From: JAJDYQ01 sp965214035 | Lineage (GTDB): Bacteria; Pseudomonadota; Gammaproteobacteria; JAJDYQ01 | Reading direction: 5' to 3' | NCBI GenBank assembly: GCA_965214035.1 | Contig: OZ243932.1 | Coordinates: 1,054,001 to 1,118,000 of the forward strand | DNA length: 64,000 nt | In this document: positions 17,060 to 25,688 of the stretch, piece after piece | Numbering within the stretch: the stretch's first letter is position 1 | Layout: each line of letters begins with the position of its first letter | Program-made: the position numbers and the translations under genes | Notes under the pieces: model-generated | The model's database searches: none | Seen by the model: only the letters and a program-made list of their open reading frames with translations | What the model was told of the DNA's origin: nothing

Positions 17060-18562
17060 CTATGAAACATTGTGCATCTCAATCGGTTCACCGAGCTGTT
17101 CATTATGCCGTTCCTTTTCACAACGCTGCCTGGCAAGCCTACCAAGATACTCGGAGGTTACTTCGCTGGTCAGATATTGTCCAGTAAAGACAGAATCCTC
17201 AAACCCACTAATATCTGGGTTACCTCTGAGCACGGCCCGCCTCAAATCTTTAAGATCTTGATAGAATAAACGGTCCGCACCTATGTATTCACCGACCTCA
17301 TCATTAGTACGGCCATGCGCTACCAGCTCATCGGCCGTTGGCATATCAATTCCATAAACATTCGGATATCTGACCGCTGGCGCAGCAGAGGCAAAATAGA
17401 CATTTCGGGCACCTGCCTGTCGTGCCATCTCAATAATTTGTTTCGAGGTCGTTCCACGCACTATGGAATCATCCACCAATAAAACATTCTTGCCCTTAAA
17501 TTCAAGGTCAATTGCATTCAGCTTCTGGCGTACCGACTTTGTTCGCTGCTGTCCTGGCATAATGAATGTGCGACCTATGTACCGGTTCTTAATGAATCCC
17601 TCACGATATTTTATGCCGAGTTTGTATGCCAGAGGCAATGCCGCCGTGCGTGATGTGTCCGGGATAGGTATAACAACATCAATATCATGATCGGGCCACT
17701 CCTGCAGAATCTTTTTGGCCAGTGATTCTCCCATTCTCAAACGAGCCTTATACACTGCCACCTTATCAATAATCGTGTCCGGGCGAGCAAGATAAACGTA
17801 TTCAAATAAACATGGACATAACTGAGGGCTATCATGGCATTGCTGCCGGAATACTACACCGGAATTTTCGATAAAGACAGCTTCACCGGGATGAATATCA
17901 TCAATCATCTCATACTCCAATGACTGTAGGGCAACATTTTCCGATACTATCATGTGCTCCGGACCCGCATCCGTTTCACGTTTGCCATAACAAAGCGGAC
18001 GTATGCCATAAGGGTCACGGAAACCGATTACACCATACCCCATAATCATTGCCACAACAGCATAGCCGCCTTTGCAACGTCTATGTACACCTTTAACCGC
18101 CTTGAATATATCGGAGGGAGTGATTTTCAATTTGCCGATATGCTGTAGCTCCTGTGCAAATACATTAAGGAGGATCTCTGAATCGGAATCTGTATTGATG
18201 TGTCTCATTTCATCAATAAATAATTCACGCCTCAACTCACTGGCATTTGTCAGATTACCGTTATGAGCAAGCGTTATACCATAGGGGGAGTTGACATAAA
18301 AAGGCTGTGCCTCGGCTGAACTATCACAGCCCGCAGTAGGATAGCGGACATGCCCAATACCCATACTTCCAAGCAACTTCAACATATGGCGTGCGTGAAA
18401 CACATCCCGAACCAGACCGTTATCTTTGCGTAAATACATACGATTATTATCTGCCGTAACAATACCGGCCGCATCCTGACCACGATGCTGAAGCACAGTC
18501 AGAGCCTCGTACAGGCTCTGATTAACCGTTGAACGACTGACAATACCCGCAACCCCACACAT
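17060..18562 (-). CDS. purF: Amidophosphoribosyltransferase
   Basis: 500 residues. This enzyme makes phosphoribosylamine from PRPP and glutamine, the first step of purine synthesis. The N-terminal nucleophile C2 follows the initiator Met (MCGVAGIV). The glutaminase domain contains HNGNLTNA and RPLCYGKR, and the PRPP site is VLLVDDSIVRGTTS. It is the last gene of the trp-accD-folC-dedD-cvpA-purF run, the usual gammaproteobacterial order. Confidence 0.97.
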   Translation of the reverse strand: MCGVAGIVSRSTVNQSLYEALTVLQHRGQDAAGIVTADNNRMYLRKDNGLVRDVFHARHMLKLLGSMGIGHVRYPTAGCDSSAEAQPFYVNSPYGITLAHNGNLTNASELRRELFIDEMRHINTDSDSEILLNVFAQELQHIGKLKITPSDIFKAVKGVHRRCKGGYAVVAMIMGYGVIGFRDPYGIRPLCYGKRETDAGPEHMIVSENVALQSLEYEMIDDIHPGEAVFIENSGVVFRQQCHDSPQLCPCLFEYVYLARPDTIIDKVAVYKARLRMGESLAKKILQEWPDHDIDVVIPIPDTSRTAALPLAYKLGIKYREGFIKNRYIGRTFIMPGQQRTKSVRQKLNAIDLEFKGKNVLLVDDSIVRGTTSKQIIEMARQAGARNVYFASAAPAVRYPNVYGIDMPTADELVAHGRTNDEVGEYIGADRLFYQDLKDLRRAVLRGNPDISGFEDSVFTGQYLTSEVTSEYLGRLARQRCEKERHNEQLGEPIEMHNVS

Positions 18563-18580
18563 ATTGTCCGACCTCTGCTG

Positions 18581-19162
18581 TCAGGTGTTATTCAAAGGGT
18601 AAGTACTCATCGCAGGCTCCGCTGGTTGCACGGGACTATCTTCATTCTGCGTTGATTCATCGCCACGAGTAAAGTCAAAGTGCTCCGCAACTTCCCCGGG
18701 CAGGTACGCCTTATAGGCTGTAATTTTTTCCTGGAAAATGGGCAGCAATACAGATTTCCTCCACCAGGGATCCTGCGGTATAGGTGTCAGGCCAGCCAGC
18801 ATCACAATTAAAGCCACAACCAATACACCTCTGAGAACACCAAAAACGGCCCCCAAGGTCCTATCTGTACCTGAAAAACCTGTCTTTTCAACAAGCTGGC
18901 CCACCATATAGTTGATCAAGGCACCAACTATCAATGTGCTTACAAACAATACCAATGCTGAAATACCTATTCTGAGAGAAGGAATATCCACGGACTCTAC
19001 CAGCAGGCTAGCGACGAAAGGGGTGTATTTTAACGCCACCCAGGCGGCCAATACCCAAGTCGCCAGAGAAATCGCTTCCTTGATAAATCCACGGATCAGG
19101 CTGATTAGCGTGGAGATAAGTACAATACCAATGATGGCAAAGTCGGCCCAGTTAAGTTCCAT
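18581..19162 (-). CDS. cvpA: CvpA family membrane protein
   Basis: 193 residues with four predicted membrane helices in the first 140 (LNWADFAIIGIVLISTLISL is the first). A polar C-terminal tail follows. CvpA was named from colicin V production and is needed for envelope homeostasis in enterobacteria. It lies 18 bp upstream of purF, the standard pairing. Confidence 0.93.
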   Translation of the reverse strand: MELNWADFAIIGIVLISTLISLIRGFIKEAISLATWVLAAWVALKYTPFVASLLVESVDIPSLRIGISALVLFVSTLIVGALINYMVGQLVEKTGFSGTDRTLGAVFGVLRGVLVVALIVMLAGLTPIPQDPWWRKSVLLPIFQEKITAYKAYLPGEVAEHFDFTRGDESTQNEDSPVQPAEPAMSTYPLNNT

Positions 19163-19243
19163 GATTCTCTATATGCATTGAGAGGCTGCTTGATGCGGTA
19201 CCCGCGATCCTAGCAAATTAATGTCACAATATCCCAAGTATCA

Positions 19244-19999
19244 TTACGGGTAGCTGACAATTATTCCATTTATTTTCAGTTTGCTTTTCAACATGCTTAA
19301 TGACTCCTCGGCACGACCACGATCAGCTTCCGGACCTATGCGTACCCGGTGCGATGATTCTCCAGTATTTTCGAACGATTCAACAAAGCTTTTAAAACCG
19401 TTTTTTCTAAGTTTGTCTTTCAGCTCTACAGCATTGGCTCGATTGGAAAAACTACCAACTTGTATAACCCAAATCGTCACCGGCGAAGTCACTTTTGAGG
19501 ATTCCGGCAGATTTGATTTTCGAACTGGCCTGATAGCCTGAGAATCTGAAGTAGATTCGAGCATCAAAGGCTTGATACCCGCTGCTGACGTTTTTCCCAC
19601 ATATCCGTTTGGCTTGCGATCAGGCACCTCTTGCGACATTTTGGGGGAGTTGACTGGCTGGGTCGTTGCGATGTCGGTTTTTGGTGGCCGCTCCGGTTTC
19701 TTCTGTTCAGTATCATCATGCCGACCAGAATCTGCCTGTTCAAGCCGGGAAATAGTTGGATTCGCGAATGGCTCTGCCACTATGGGTGGATCGGGTTCCG
19801 TTGCCTCAACAGGCTGTTCGATACTTGAAGCATAGTTCACCTCCGGGGTCGGAGGTATCTTGATATGAACCTTCTTGAGTTCAGCATGCCTACCGCCATC
19901 AAGGATGATCGGCAAAAAAATAATACCAAGAGAAACAACAACAGCCGCTCCTACCAACCTTCGTTTTAATTGATCGTCCAACTTATCTGATCTCTTCAA
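19244..19999 (-). CDS. dedD: SPOR-domain cell-division protein DedD
   Basis: 251 residues. A short cytoplasmic N-terminus and one membrane helix (LVGAAVVVSLGIIFLPIIL) are followed by a Pro-rich periplasmic linker and a C-terminal SPOR domain (IWVIQVGSFSNRANAVEL, then HRVRIGP). SPOR domains bind denuded glycan at the septum. The frame begins with TTG at 19999 (KRSDKLDDQLKRR), with no strong ribosome site. Position between folC and cvpA is the classic one. Confidence 0.9.
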   Translation of the reverse strand: MKRSDKLDDQLKRRLVGAAVVVSLGIIFLPIILDGGRHAELKKVHIKIPPTPEVNYASSIEQPVEATEPDPPIVAEPFANPTISRLEQADSGRHDDTEQKKPERPPKTDIATTQPVNSPKMSQEVPDRKPNGYVGKTSAAGIKPLMLESTSDSQAIRPVRKSNLPESSKVTSPVTIWVIQVGSFSNRANAVELKDKLRKNGFKSFVESFENTGESSHRVRIGPEADRGRAEESLSMLKSKLKINGIIVSYP

Positions 20000-20019
20000 T
20001 CAACATGGTTATACATACA

Positions 20020-21282
20020 TTATACATCGAGTTCTCTCATGGCCTCAGAAACTGTATAAAAAGATCCAAATACAAAAATGGCATCAACTGAATCAGCCTT
20101 TCTGATTGCCTGAATCAATGCTGATGATACCGAGGCCTTTCCTTCAACCTCCACACCAGGAAAAATATCATGCAATATCCGGCATAGTTCCTGAGCAGAA
20201 TAGCCAGATACCTTCTGCAGTGAACAAACATACCACTTATCAAATATGCCAGAGCATGCTTTGATGATGGGCCGACAGTTCCGTGTATCCTGGATAGCAA
20301 AAACTGCGATCTTTCTACCCGCATTGTTTTTCTGCCGGACATTTTCTGCAAAATCCTGAATCGCTGCGATATTGTGAGCAACATCCGCGATAACTTCAGG
20401 GCTATATGCTATAGTCTGAAATCGGCCAGCGAGTCGGGCTTTTGACAATCCCTCTCTGATATCATGGGCACCGACAGGCAGTGTATTTTGAAAATAATAG
20501 AGTGCATAAATAGCCGCAGCCATATTATGGACTTGATGTTGTCCCGCAATTTCCGGCAACGGTATCCCATCTATTTTTTCAGCAGCATGAGTCCATTTCA
20601 ATGTCTTATCGACAGATTCCGTAAGCGTATAATCTCGCCCACCGATAACCAGCTGCGCCCCTGTTTTTGCACAATGGTCTTTAATGCTCTCCGGGACATC
20701 ATGCTCCGCATAAACCAGAGGCTTCCCTTTTCGTGCTATTCCAGCTTTTTCATAAGCTATCGAATTGATATCGTGGCCCAGCCATTCCATATGGTCAAAC
20801 GAAACATTGGTAACAATCGCCAGATCGTGTGCAAGAATATTCACTGCATCAAGTCTGCCTCCCATACCAACTTCCAGTAGTACGATGTCAGGTTCAGAAC
20901 ACATAAATAGCCATAATGCGGCCAATGTGCCATACTCAAAGTAAGTAAGCGGTATGCCTGCTCTAGCCCCCTCAATGACCTCAAATGCATCTATCAGCTG
21001 CTCATCGGATACCTCATGATCGCCAATTACAACTCTTTCATTGTATCTCAATATATGCGGCGAGGTATATACACCTGCCATGTAGCCCGCCTGCTGATAA
21101 ACCGTGCGCAGATAGTGGATAGTTGAACCCTTACCATTGGTTCCACCAACGACAATGACAGGGCAGTTAAAATCTCTCTCACAAAGACCTTGCCATACCC
21201 GAATTATACGCTCCAAACCAAGGTCAACAGCACTATGGTGCTGTTTTTCTTGATATGTCAGCCATTGTGCGAACGTTCGCAT
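20020..21282 (-). CDS. folC: Folylpolyglutamate/dihydrofolate synthase
   Basis: About 420 residues. It joins glutamate to dihydropteroate and to folates. The ATP-binding loop is GGTNGKGST, followed by TSPHILRYNERV; the Mur-ligase middle contains NVSFDHMEWLG. Of two nearby ATGs (21288 and 21282) the second is better placed from AGGA. A 43-bp gap separates it from accD. Confidence 0.94.
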   Translation of the reverse strand: MRTFAQWLTYQEKQHHSAVDLGLERIIRVWQGLCERDFNCPVIVVGGTNGKGSTIHYLRTVYQQAGYMAGVYTSPHILRYNERVVIGDHEVSDEQLIDAFEVIEGARAGIPLTYFEYGTLAALWLFMCSEPDIVLLEVGMGGRLDAVNILAHDLAIVTNVSFDHMEWLGHDINSIAYEKAGIARKGKPLVYAEHDVPESIKDHCAKTGAQLVIGGRDYTLTESVDKTLKWTHAAEKIDGIPLPEIAGQHQVHNMAAAIYALYYFQNTLPVGAHDIREGLSKARLAGRFQTIAYSPEVIADVAHNIAAIQDFAENVRQKNNAGRKIAVFAIQDTRNCRPIIKACSGIFDKWYVCSLQKVSGYSAQELCRILHDIFPGVEVEGKASVSSALIQAIRKADSVDAIFVFGSFYTVSEAMRELDV

Positions 21283-21330
21283 TATCATTCCTGCTGAACC
21301 CTTGCACTAACAGGTGACACAGTACAGTCG

Positions 21331-22179
21331 CTAATCGTGAAGCATACTAAGCAGATTAGCAATGGTATCCCGCATATCCAGACGATTGACAACCATATCA
21401 ATCGCACCATGCTCAAGTAAAAATTCACTACGCTGAAACCCTTCCGGTAATGTCTCCCGCACAGTTTGCTGGATAACCCTTGGACCAGCAAAACCGATCA
21501 GTGCCTTCGGTTCCGCAATATGTATATCGCCGAGCATGGCAAAACTGGCAGAAACCCCGCCCATGGTTGGATCGGTTAAAACCGAAATAAAAGGAATGGC
21601 ATGCCCGGATAATTTATTAAGAGCAGCACTTGTCTTTGCCATCTGTAACAATGAAAACAAGGCTTCCTGCATTCGTGCCCCGCCACTGGCTGTAAAACAT
21701 ATGAGAGGACGGCTTTCATTGATACAGGCTTGCACGGCACGTACAAATTTTTCTCCCACAACAGAACCCATTGAACCGCCCATATACTGGAATTCAAATG
21801 CGCAGGCTACAACTGGTTTCCTTTTCAGTGTGCCCTTTATCACAATAAGAGCATCCTTTTCGCTGGTCTTTTTTTGTGCCTGACTAATACGATCCCGATA
21901 TTTAATGCTGTCCTTAAACTTCAGCGGATCGGAAGGTTCAAGTGTGATATACAACTCCTCGAAACCGGTTTCATCAAGAAAATATTCAAGCCTTTTTCTG
22001 GCTGGAATACGCATATGATGACTGCATCTGGGACAAACTTCCTGATTCTTTTCAAGCTCCGCACTATATAGAATAGCACTGCATGAACTGCATTTTGACC
22101 ATAGGCCTTCCGGGATAGCTTTTTTGGATTTCCCATCAGTCCTAATACGCGATGGCATTAATTTTTCCAGCCAACTCAT
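21331..22179 (-). CDS. accD: Acetyl-CoA carboxylase carboxyltransferase beta subunit
   Basis: 282 residues. The zinc ribbon has the pairs CSSC and CPRC near residues 31-54. The crotonase-like domain has FEFQYMGGSMGSVVGEK and SGGARMQE. With AccA it transfers the carboxyl from biotin to acetyl-CoA, giving malonyl-CoA for fatty acids. It lies between trpA and folC as usual. Confidence 0.97.
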   Translation of the reverse strand: MSWLEKLMPSRIRTDGKSKKAIPEGLWSKCSSCSAILYSAELEKNQEVCPRCSHHMRIPARKRLEYFLDETGFEELYITLEPSDPLKFKDSIKYRDRISQAQKKTSEKDALIVIKGTLKRKPVVACAFEFQYMGGSMGSVVGEKFVRAVQACINESRPLICFTASGGARMQEALFSLLQMAKTSAALNKLSGHAIPFISVLTDPTMGGVSASFAMLGDIHIAEPKALIGFAGPRVIQQTVRETLPEGFQRSEFLLEHGAIDMVVNRLDMRDTIANLLSMLHD

Positions 22180-22196
22180 ATGCTAACCTGTGTTGT

Positions 22197-23015
22197 CTAG
22201 CCTTCCAGTCTGATTATATCAATAGATTTACGAATAGACTTTATTAAGTCTGAAATATTATACTTTGCTTCACTAATGTTATCTTGATGCTTCTCCAGAA
22301 AATGTATCAATGCGCTACCAACAACCACAGCATCAGCTACTTTGGCAACTTCAGCCGCAGACTCTGCATCCTTGATGCCAAAACCAACCCCTAAAGGCAG
22401 GCTGCTTTGCTCACGTATCCGGTCAAGCCTTATCGCAACTTCATCGACTTCCAAATGACTCGCACCCGTTACTCCCGTGAATGAAACATAATAAAGGAAA
22501 CCAGACCCGACAGTTGCAATCTTTTTGATACGGGAATCAGTTGAAGTTGGTGATAGCAAAAAAACGGGATCAATTTTTTTACTACCGAGCAATTCAACAA
22601 GTTCATCAGATTCTTCCGGCGGCATATCTACCGTAAGAACACCATCCACATTAGCTTTCATTGCCCTATCGGCAAACTCTTCATACCCCATTCTTTCAAT
22701 TGGGTTCAGATAACCCATAAGAACTACAGGAGTATTCGTATCGGTAGTACGAAATTCCGCCACCATATCCAGCACATCCGATAATGAGGTATGGTGCTTC
22801 AGTGCTCTCTCACATGCGGCCTGTATAATCGGGCCATCGGCCATGGGGTCAGAAAAAGGAACGCCAAGCTCGATAATATCCGCCCCTGCTGATACCAGGG
22901 TATGCATTAAATCCACAGAGAGAGAAGGCTCTGGATCACCCGCTGTAATGTAGGGTATCAAAGCACATCGGTTATCTGATTTTAGCGCATCAAAACAACC
23001 ATCAAGCCTGCTCAT
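22197..23015 (-). CDS. trpA: Tryptophan synthase alpha chain
   Basis: 272 residues, TIM barrel. Catalytic residues are in ELGVPFSDPMADGP (Glu) and VLTVDMPPEE (Asp). It cleaves indole-glycerol phosphate and passes indole to TrpB. The ATG overlaps the trpB stop (ATGA), so the two chains are translationally coupled in equal amounts. Confidence 0.97.
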   Translation of the reverse strand: MSRLDGCFDALKSDNRCALIPYITAGDPEPSLSVDLMHTLVSAGADIIELGVPFSDPMADGPIIQAACERALKHHTSLSDVLDMVAEFRTTDTNTPVVLMGYLNPIERMGYEEFADRAMKANVDGVLTVDMPPEESDELVELLGSKKIDPVFLLSPTSTDSRIKKIATVGSGFLYYVSFTGVTGASHLEVDEVAIRLDRIREQSSLPLGVGFGIKDAESAAEVAKVADAVVVGSALIHFLEKHQDNISEAKYNISDLIKSIRKSIDIIRLEG

Positions 23016-24226
23016 ACATGTATTCCCTCACCAGATGCAACGGTATGAATATCTTTATCTCCACGACCAGATAAATTCACCAGGATAGTCTGGTTTTTAC
23101 CCATCTGTCTGGCCAGCTTAATCGCATAGGCCAAAGCATGACTTGATTCCAGTGCCGGCAAAATTCCTTCTACTCTGGTCAATTCATGAAAAGCAGCCAT
23201 TGCTTCATCATCCGTGACAGCATCATAGTTTACTCGACCGTTATCTTTCAGCCAGGCATGTTCGGGACCCACGCCCGGATAATCGAGTCCAGCAGACACA
23301 GAGTAGGTCTCTACAATCTGTCCATCGTTGTCTTCCATCAAATAAGTCCGGCTACCGTGCAATACGCCGGGTATGCCCGCACAAAGCGGTGCCGCATGAG
23401 ACCCTGTATCCAAGCCTTTTCCAGCGGCTTCAATACCATAAATTTTCACACTCTCATCATTAAGAAAGGGATAAAAAAGACCTATGGCATTAGAACCTCC
23501 ACCAACACAGGCTACCAGTGCATCAGGTAACTTACCTTGCATTTCCAGACATTGCTCACGAGCTTCACGGCCAATAACGGATTGAAAATTTCTGACCAAT
23601 GCCGGATAAGGGTGTGGACCAGCAACACTACCTATAATATAAAATGTGTCATCAACATTGGTAACCCAGTCACGCATGGCTTCATTTAATGCGTCCTTAA
23701 GTGTCCTGGAACCCGACTCTACCGGAATAACTTTCGCTCCCAGCAATTTCATACGATAAACATTAAGTGCCTGCCGGACCAGATCAACGGCACCCATATA
23801 AACAACACATTCACAACCAAGACGAGCGGCTACCGTGGCACTGGCAACACCATGCTGGCCTGCACCTGTTTCCGCAATAATACGGTTTTTGCCCATATGT
23901 TTTGCAAGCAGCGCCTGACCCACCGTATTGTTGATTTTATGCGCACCTGTATGGTTCAGATCTTCACGCTTCAGCATGATCTGAGCACCGCCAACTCTGT
24001 CGCTTAGTCGCTGCGCATGATATATGGGTGATGGCCTACCGACATAGTGCTTCAGGTCATAATCAAGTTCTGCAAGGAAATCCTTGTCTGTCATTAATCT
24101 TTCATAAACAAGCCGCAGTTCCTCCAATGGCTGCATGAGCGTTTCGGCGACAAATACCCCGCCAAATGTGCCAAAATGGCCACTATTATCCGGGTACAAT
24201 GTATAATCATTTTTTTGAAGCGACAT
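23012..24226 (-). CDS. trpB: Tryptophan synthase beta chain
   Basis: 404 residues from ATG 24226 (MSLQKNDYTLYPD), with GGAG about 10 nt upstream; a GTG at 24250 opens the same frame. The PLP lysine lies in HTGAHKINN, the phosphate loop is GGGSNAIG and the gate region includes SVSAGLDYPGVGPEH. It condenses indole with serine. The start overlaps the trpF end by 20 bp. Confidence 0.97.
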   Translation of the reverse strand: MSLQKNDYTLYPDNSGHFGTFGGVFVAETLMQPLEELRLVYERLMTDKDFLAELDYDLKHYVGRPSPIYHAQRLSDRVGGAQIMLKREDLNHTGAHKINNTVGQALLAKHMGKNRIIAETGAGQHGVASATVAARLGCECVVYMGAVDLVRQALNVYRMKLLGAKVIPVESGSRTLKDALNEAMRDWVTNVDDTFYIIGSVAGPHPYPALVRNFQSVIGREAREQCLEMQGKLPDALVACVGGGSNAIGLFYPFLNDESVKIYGIEAAGKGLDTGSHAAPLCAGIPGVLHGSRTYLMEDNDGQIVETYSVSAGLDYPGVGPEHAWLKDNGRVNYDAVTDDEAMAAFHELTRVEGILPALESSHALAYAIKLARQMGKNQTILVNLSGRGDKDIHTVASGEGIHV

Positions 24227-24845
24227 GTGTAACATTCTCCACGAATTCACGAATTTTTCTGTGATCTTTGATTCCAGGGCTCGATTCTACCCCACTGCTG
24301 CAATCAACAGCATAAGGGCGTGATTTTTCAATCCCTGATCGTACATTATCCGGGGTCAATCCCCCTGCCAGTATCAATGGCTTTCCTACATTATCAGGAA
24401 TTTTTAGCCAATCAAATACCCTGCCAGTTCCACCCGCCCGTCCCTTGGCATGGCTGTCCAGCAGAAAAGCCATACTGGATGAATATTCTCTGGCAAGTTG
24501 CCGGAAATCTATTTCTGGAGCGCTACTCATTGGGACTGCCTTAAAATAGGGCTTGTCAAACATTTCACAAAAATCTACCCGCTCATTACCATGAAACTGA
24601 AGAATATCTATGCGCACATTATCAATGACTTCATAAACCTGATTTGCCTCAGGGTTCATAAACAGGCCAACAACTGAGATGAATGGCGGCAACTCGGCAA
24701 CGATACTCTGTGCACTGGATAAGTCCAGATTACGGGCACTGGGAGGGTAAAATACCAATCCAATCGCATCCACACCATAGATGGCGCATGCCAACACATC
24801 CTCAATACGAGTAATGCCACAAATTTTTATTCGAGTGCGTGTCAT
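24207..24845 (-). CDS. trpF: Phosphoribosylanthranilate isomerase
   Basis: 212 residues, a compact TIM barrel. The general-base cysteine is in IKICGITR, and LQFHGNE, LDSHAKG and DCSSGVES are the other family motifs. It performs the Amadori step of tryptophan synthesis. Its ATG overlaps the truA stop (ATGA), a coupling shared with many Pseudomonas-like genomes. Confidence 0.96.
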   Translation of the reverse strand: MTRTRIKICGITRIEDVLACAIYGVDAIGLVFYPPSARNLDLSSAQSIVAELPPFISVVGLFMNPEANQVYEVIDNVRIDILQFHGNERVDFCEMFDKPYFKAVPMSSAPEIDFRQLAREYSSSMAFLLDSHAKGRAGGTGRVFDWLKIPDNVGKPLILAGGLTPDNVRSGIEKSRPYAVDCSSGVESSPGIKDHRKIREFVENVTHVASKK

Positions 24846-25633
24846 ACCATAATCAATCTGCTTTCATTCACAGGAATATTATATCTATCCGGATATCTGA
24901 CGGCTGTCAGGAATAGTCCCTCGGCCCTCGCTGTAACACCGCCTCTGGTTCTGTCTCTGGCTTGAAGAATATCCTTGCACCACAAAATATCCTGCTCTCC
25001 GACGCCAATAGCAATCAATACCCCAGCGATATTTCTTACCATATGGTGTAAGAAAGCATCCGCTTCAACCTCAATAATAACCAGCTGTTGCCTTCTATAG
25101 ATATCCAGGCGATTGACGGTTTTGATTGGAGACTTTGCCTGACAGGCCAACGCACGGAAAGAACTGAAGTCATGCTTACCCAACAGATATTTTGCCGCCT
25201 CAGCCATCTTATTTTCATCGAGTGGCTTGTATATCCATGATGTCCTGAACCTGTTTATCACGCTTCGATAGCTTTGTGTATTGTCTATAATATATCTGTA
25301 AGCTCTTTGGGATGCTTTGTATCTCGCATGGAAATCCTCCGGCACCTGCTGCGCCCACTGTACAGCAATATCGTCAGGCAGTTTTGCATTAACCCCCCTA
25401 ACCCAGGATTTTTGAGACCGTATCGCCCCGGTCTCGACATGGGCCACCTGCCCCAACGCATGTACCCCTGAGTCTGTTCGCCCGGCACAATAAAGAGTTA
25501 TGGATTCATCCGCCACGCTGCTAATTGCTTTCTCAAGATACTCCTGAACGGTCTCAGAAGTATGTTGTTGGCGCTGCCAGCCGGAATATCGGCTTCCATC
25601 GTACTCAATTCCAAAAGCAATTTTATGGGGCAT
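24842..25633 (-). CDS. truA: tRNA pseudouridine synthase A
   Basis: 263 residues from ATG 25633 (MPHKIAFGIEYDG). It makes pseudouridine 38-40 in the anticodon stem. The catalytic aspartate is in CAGRTDSGVHALGQV, and FLHHMVRNIAG is the second signature. An in-frame ATG at 25651 lies in the loop of the fimV terminator, so I prefer the later one, although no Shine-Dalgarno precedes it: the start codon follows directly on the terminator T-tract. Confidence 0.93.
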   Translation of the reverse strand: MPHKIAFGIEYDGSRYSGWQRQQHTSETVQEYLEKAISSVADESITLYCAGRTDSGVHALGQVAHVETGAIRSQKSWVRGVNAKLPDDIAVQWAQQVPEDFHARYKASQRAYRYIIDNTQSYRSVINRFRTSWIYKPLDENKMAEAAKYLLGKHDFSSFRALACQAKSPIKTVNRLDIYRRQQLVIIEVEADAFLHHMVRNIAGVLIAIGVGEQDILWCKDILQARDRTRGGVTARAEGLFLTAVRYPDRYNIPVNESRLIMV

Positions 25634-25662
25634 AAAAGAAAAACGGGGCATAAAGCCCCGTT
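25634..25662 (-). terminator. Rho-independent terminator after fimV
   Basis: On the minus strand an 8-bp perfect stem (AACGGGGC/GCCCCGTT) with a 5-base loop is followed by TTTTTCTTTT. It lies 26 bp after the fimV stop and ends exactly at the truA start codon. Confidence 0.85.
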
Positions 25663-25688
25663 GTCATATTTGTTCGCAATCAGGGAGT

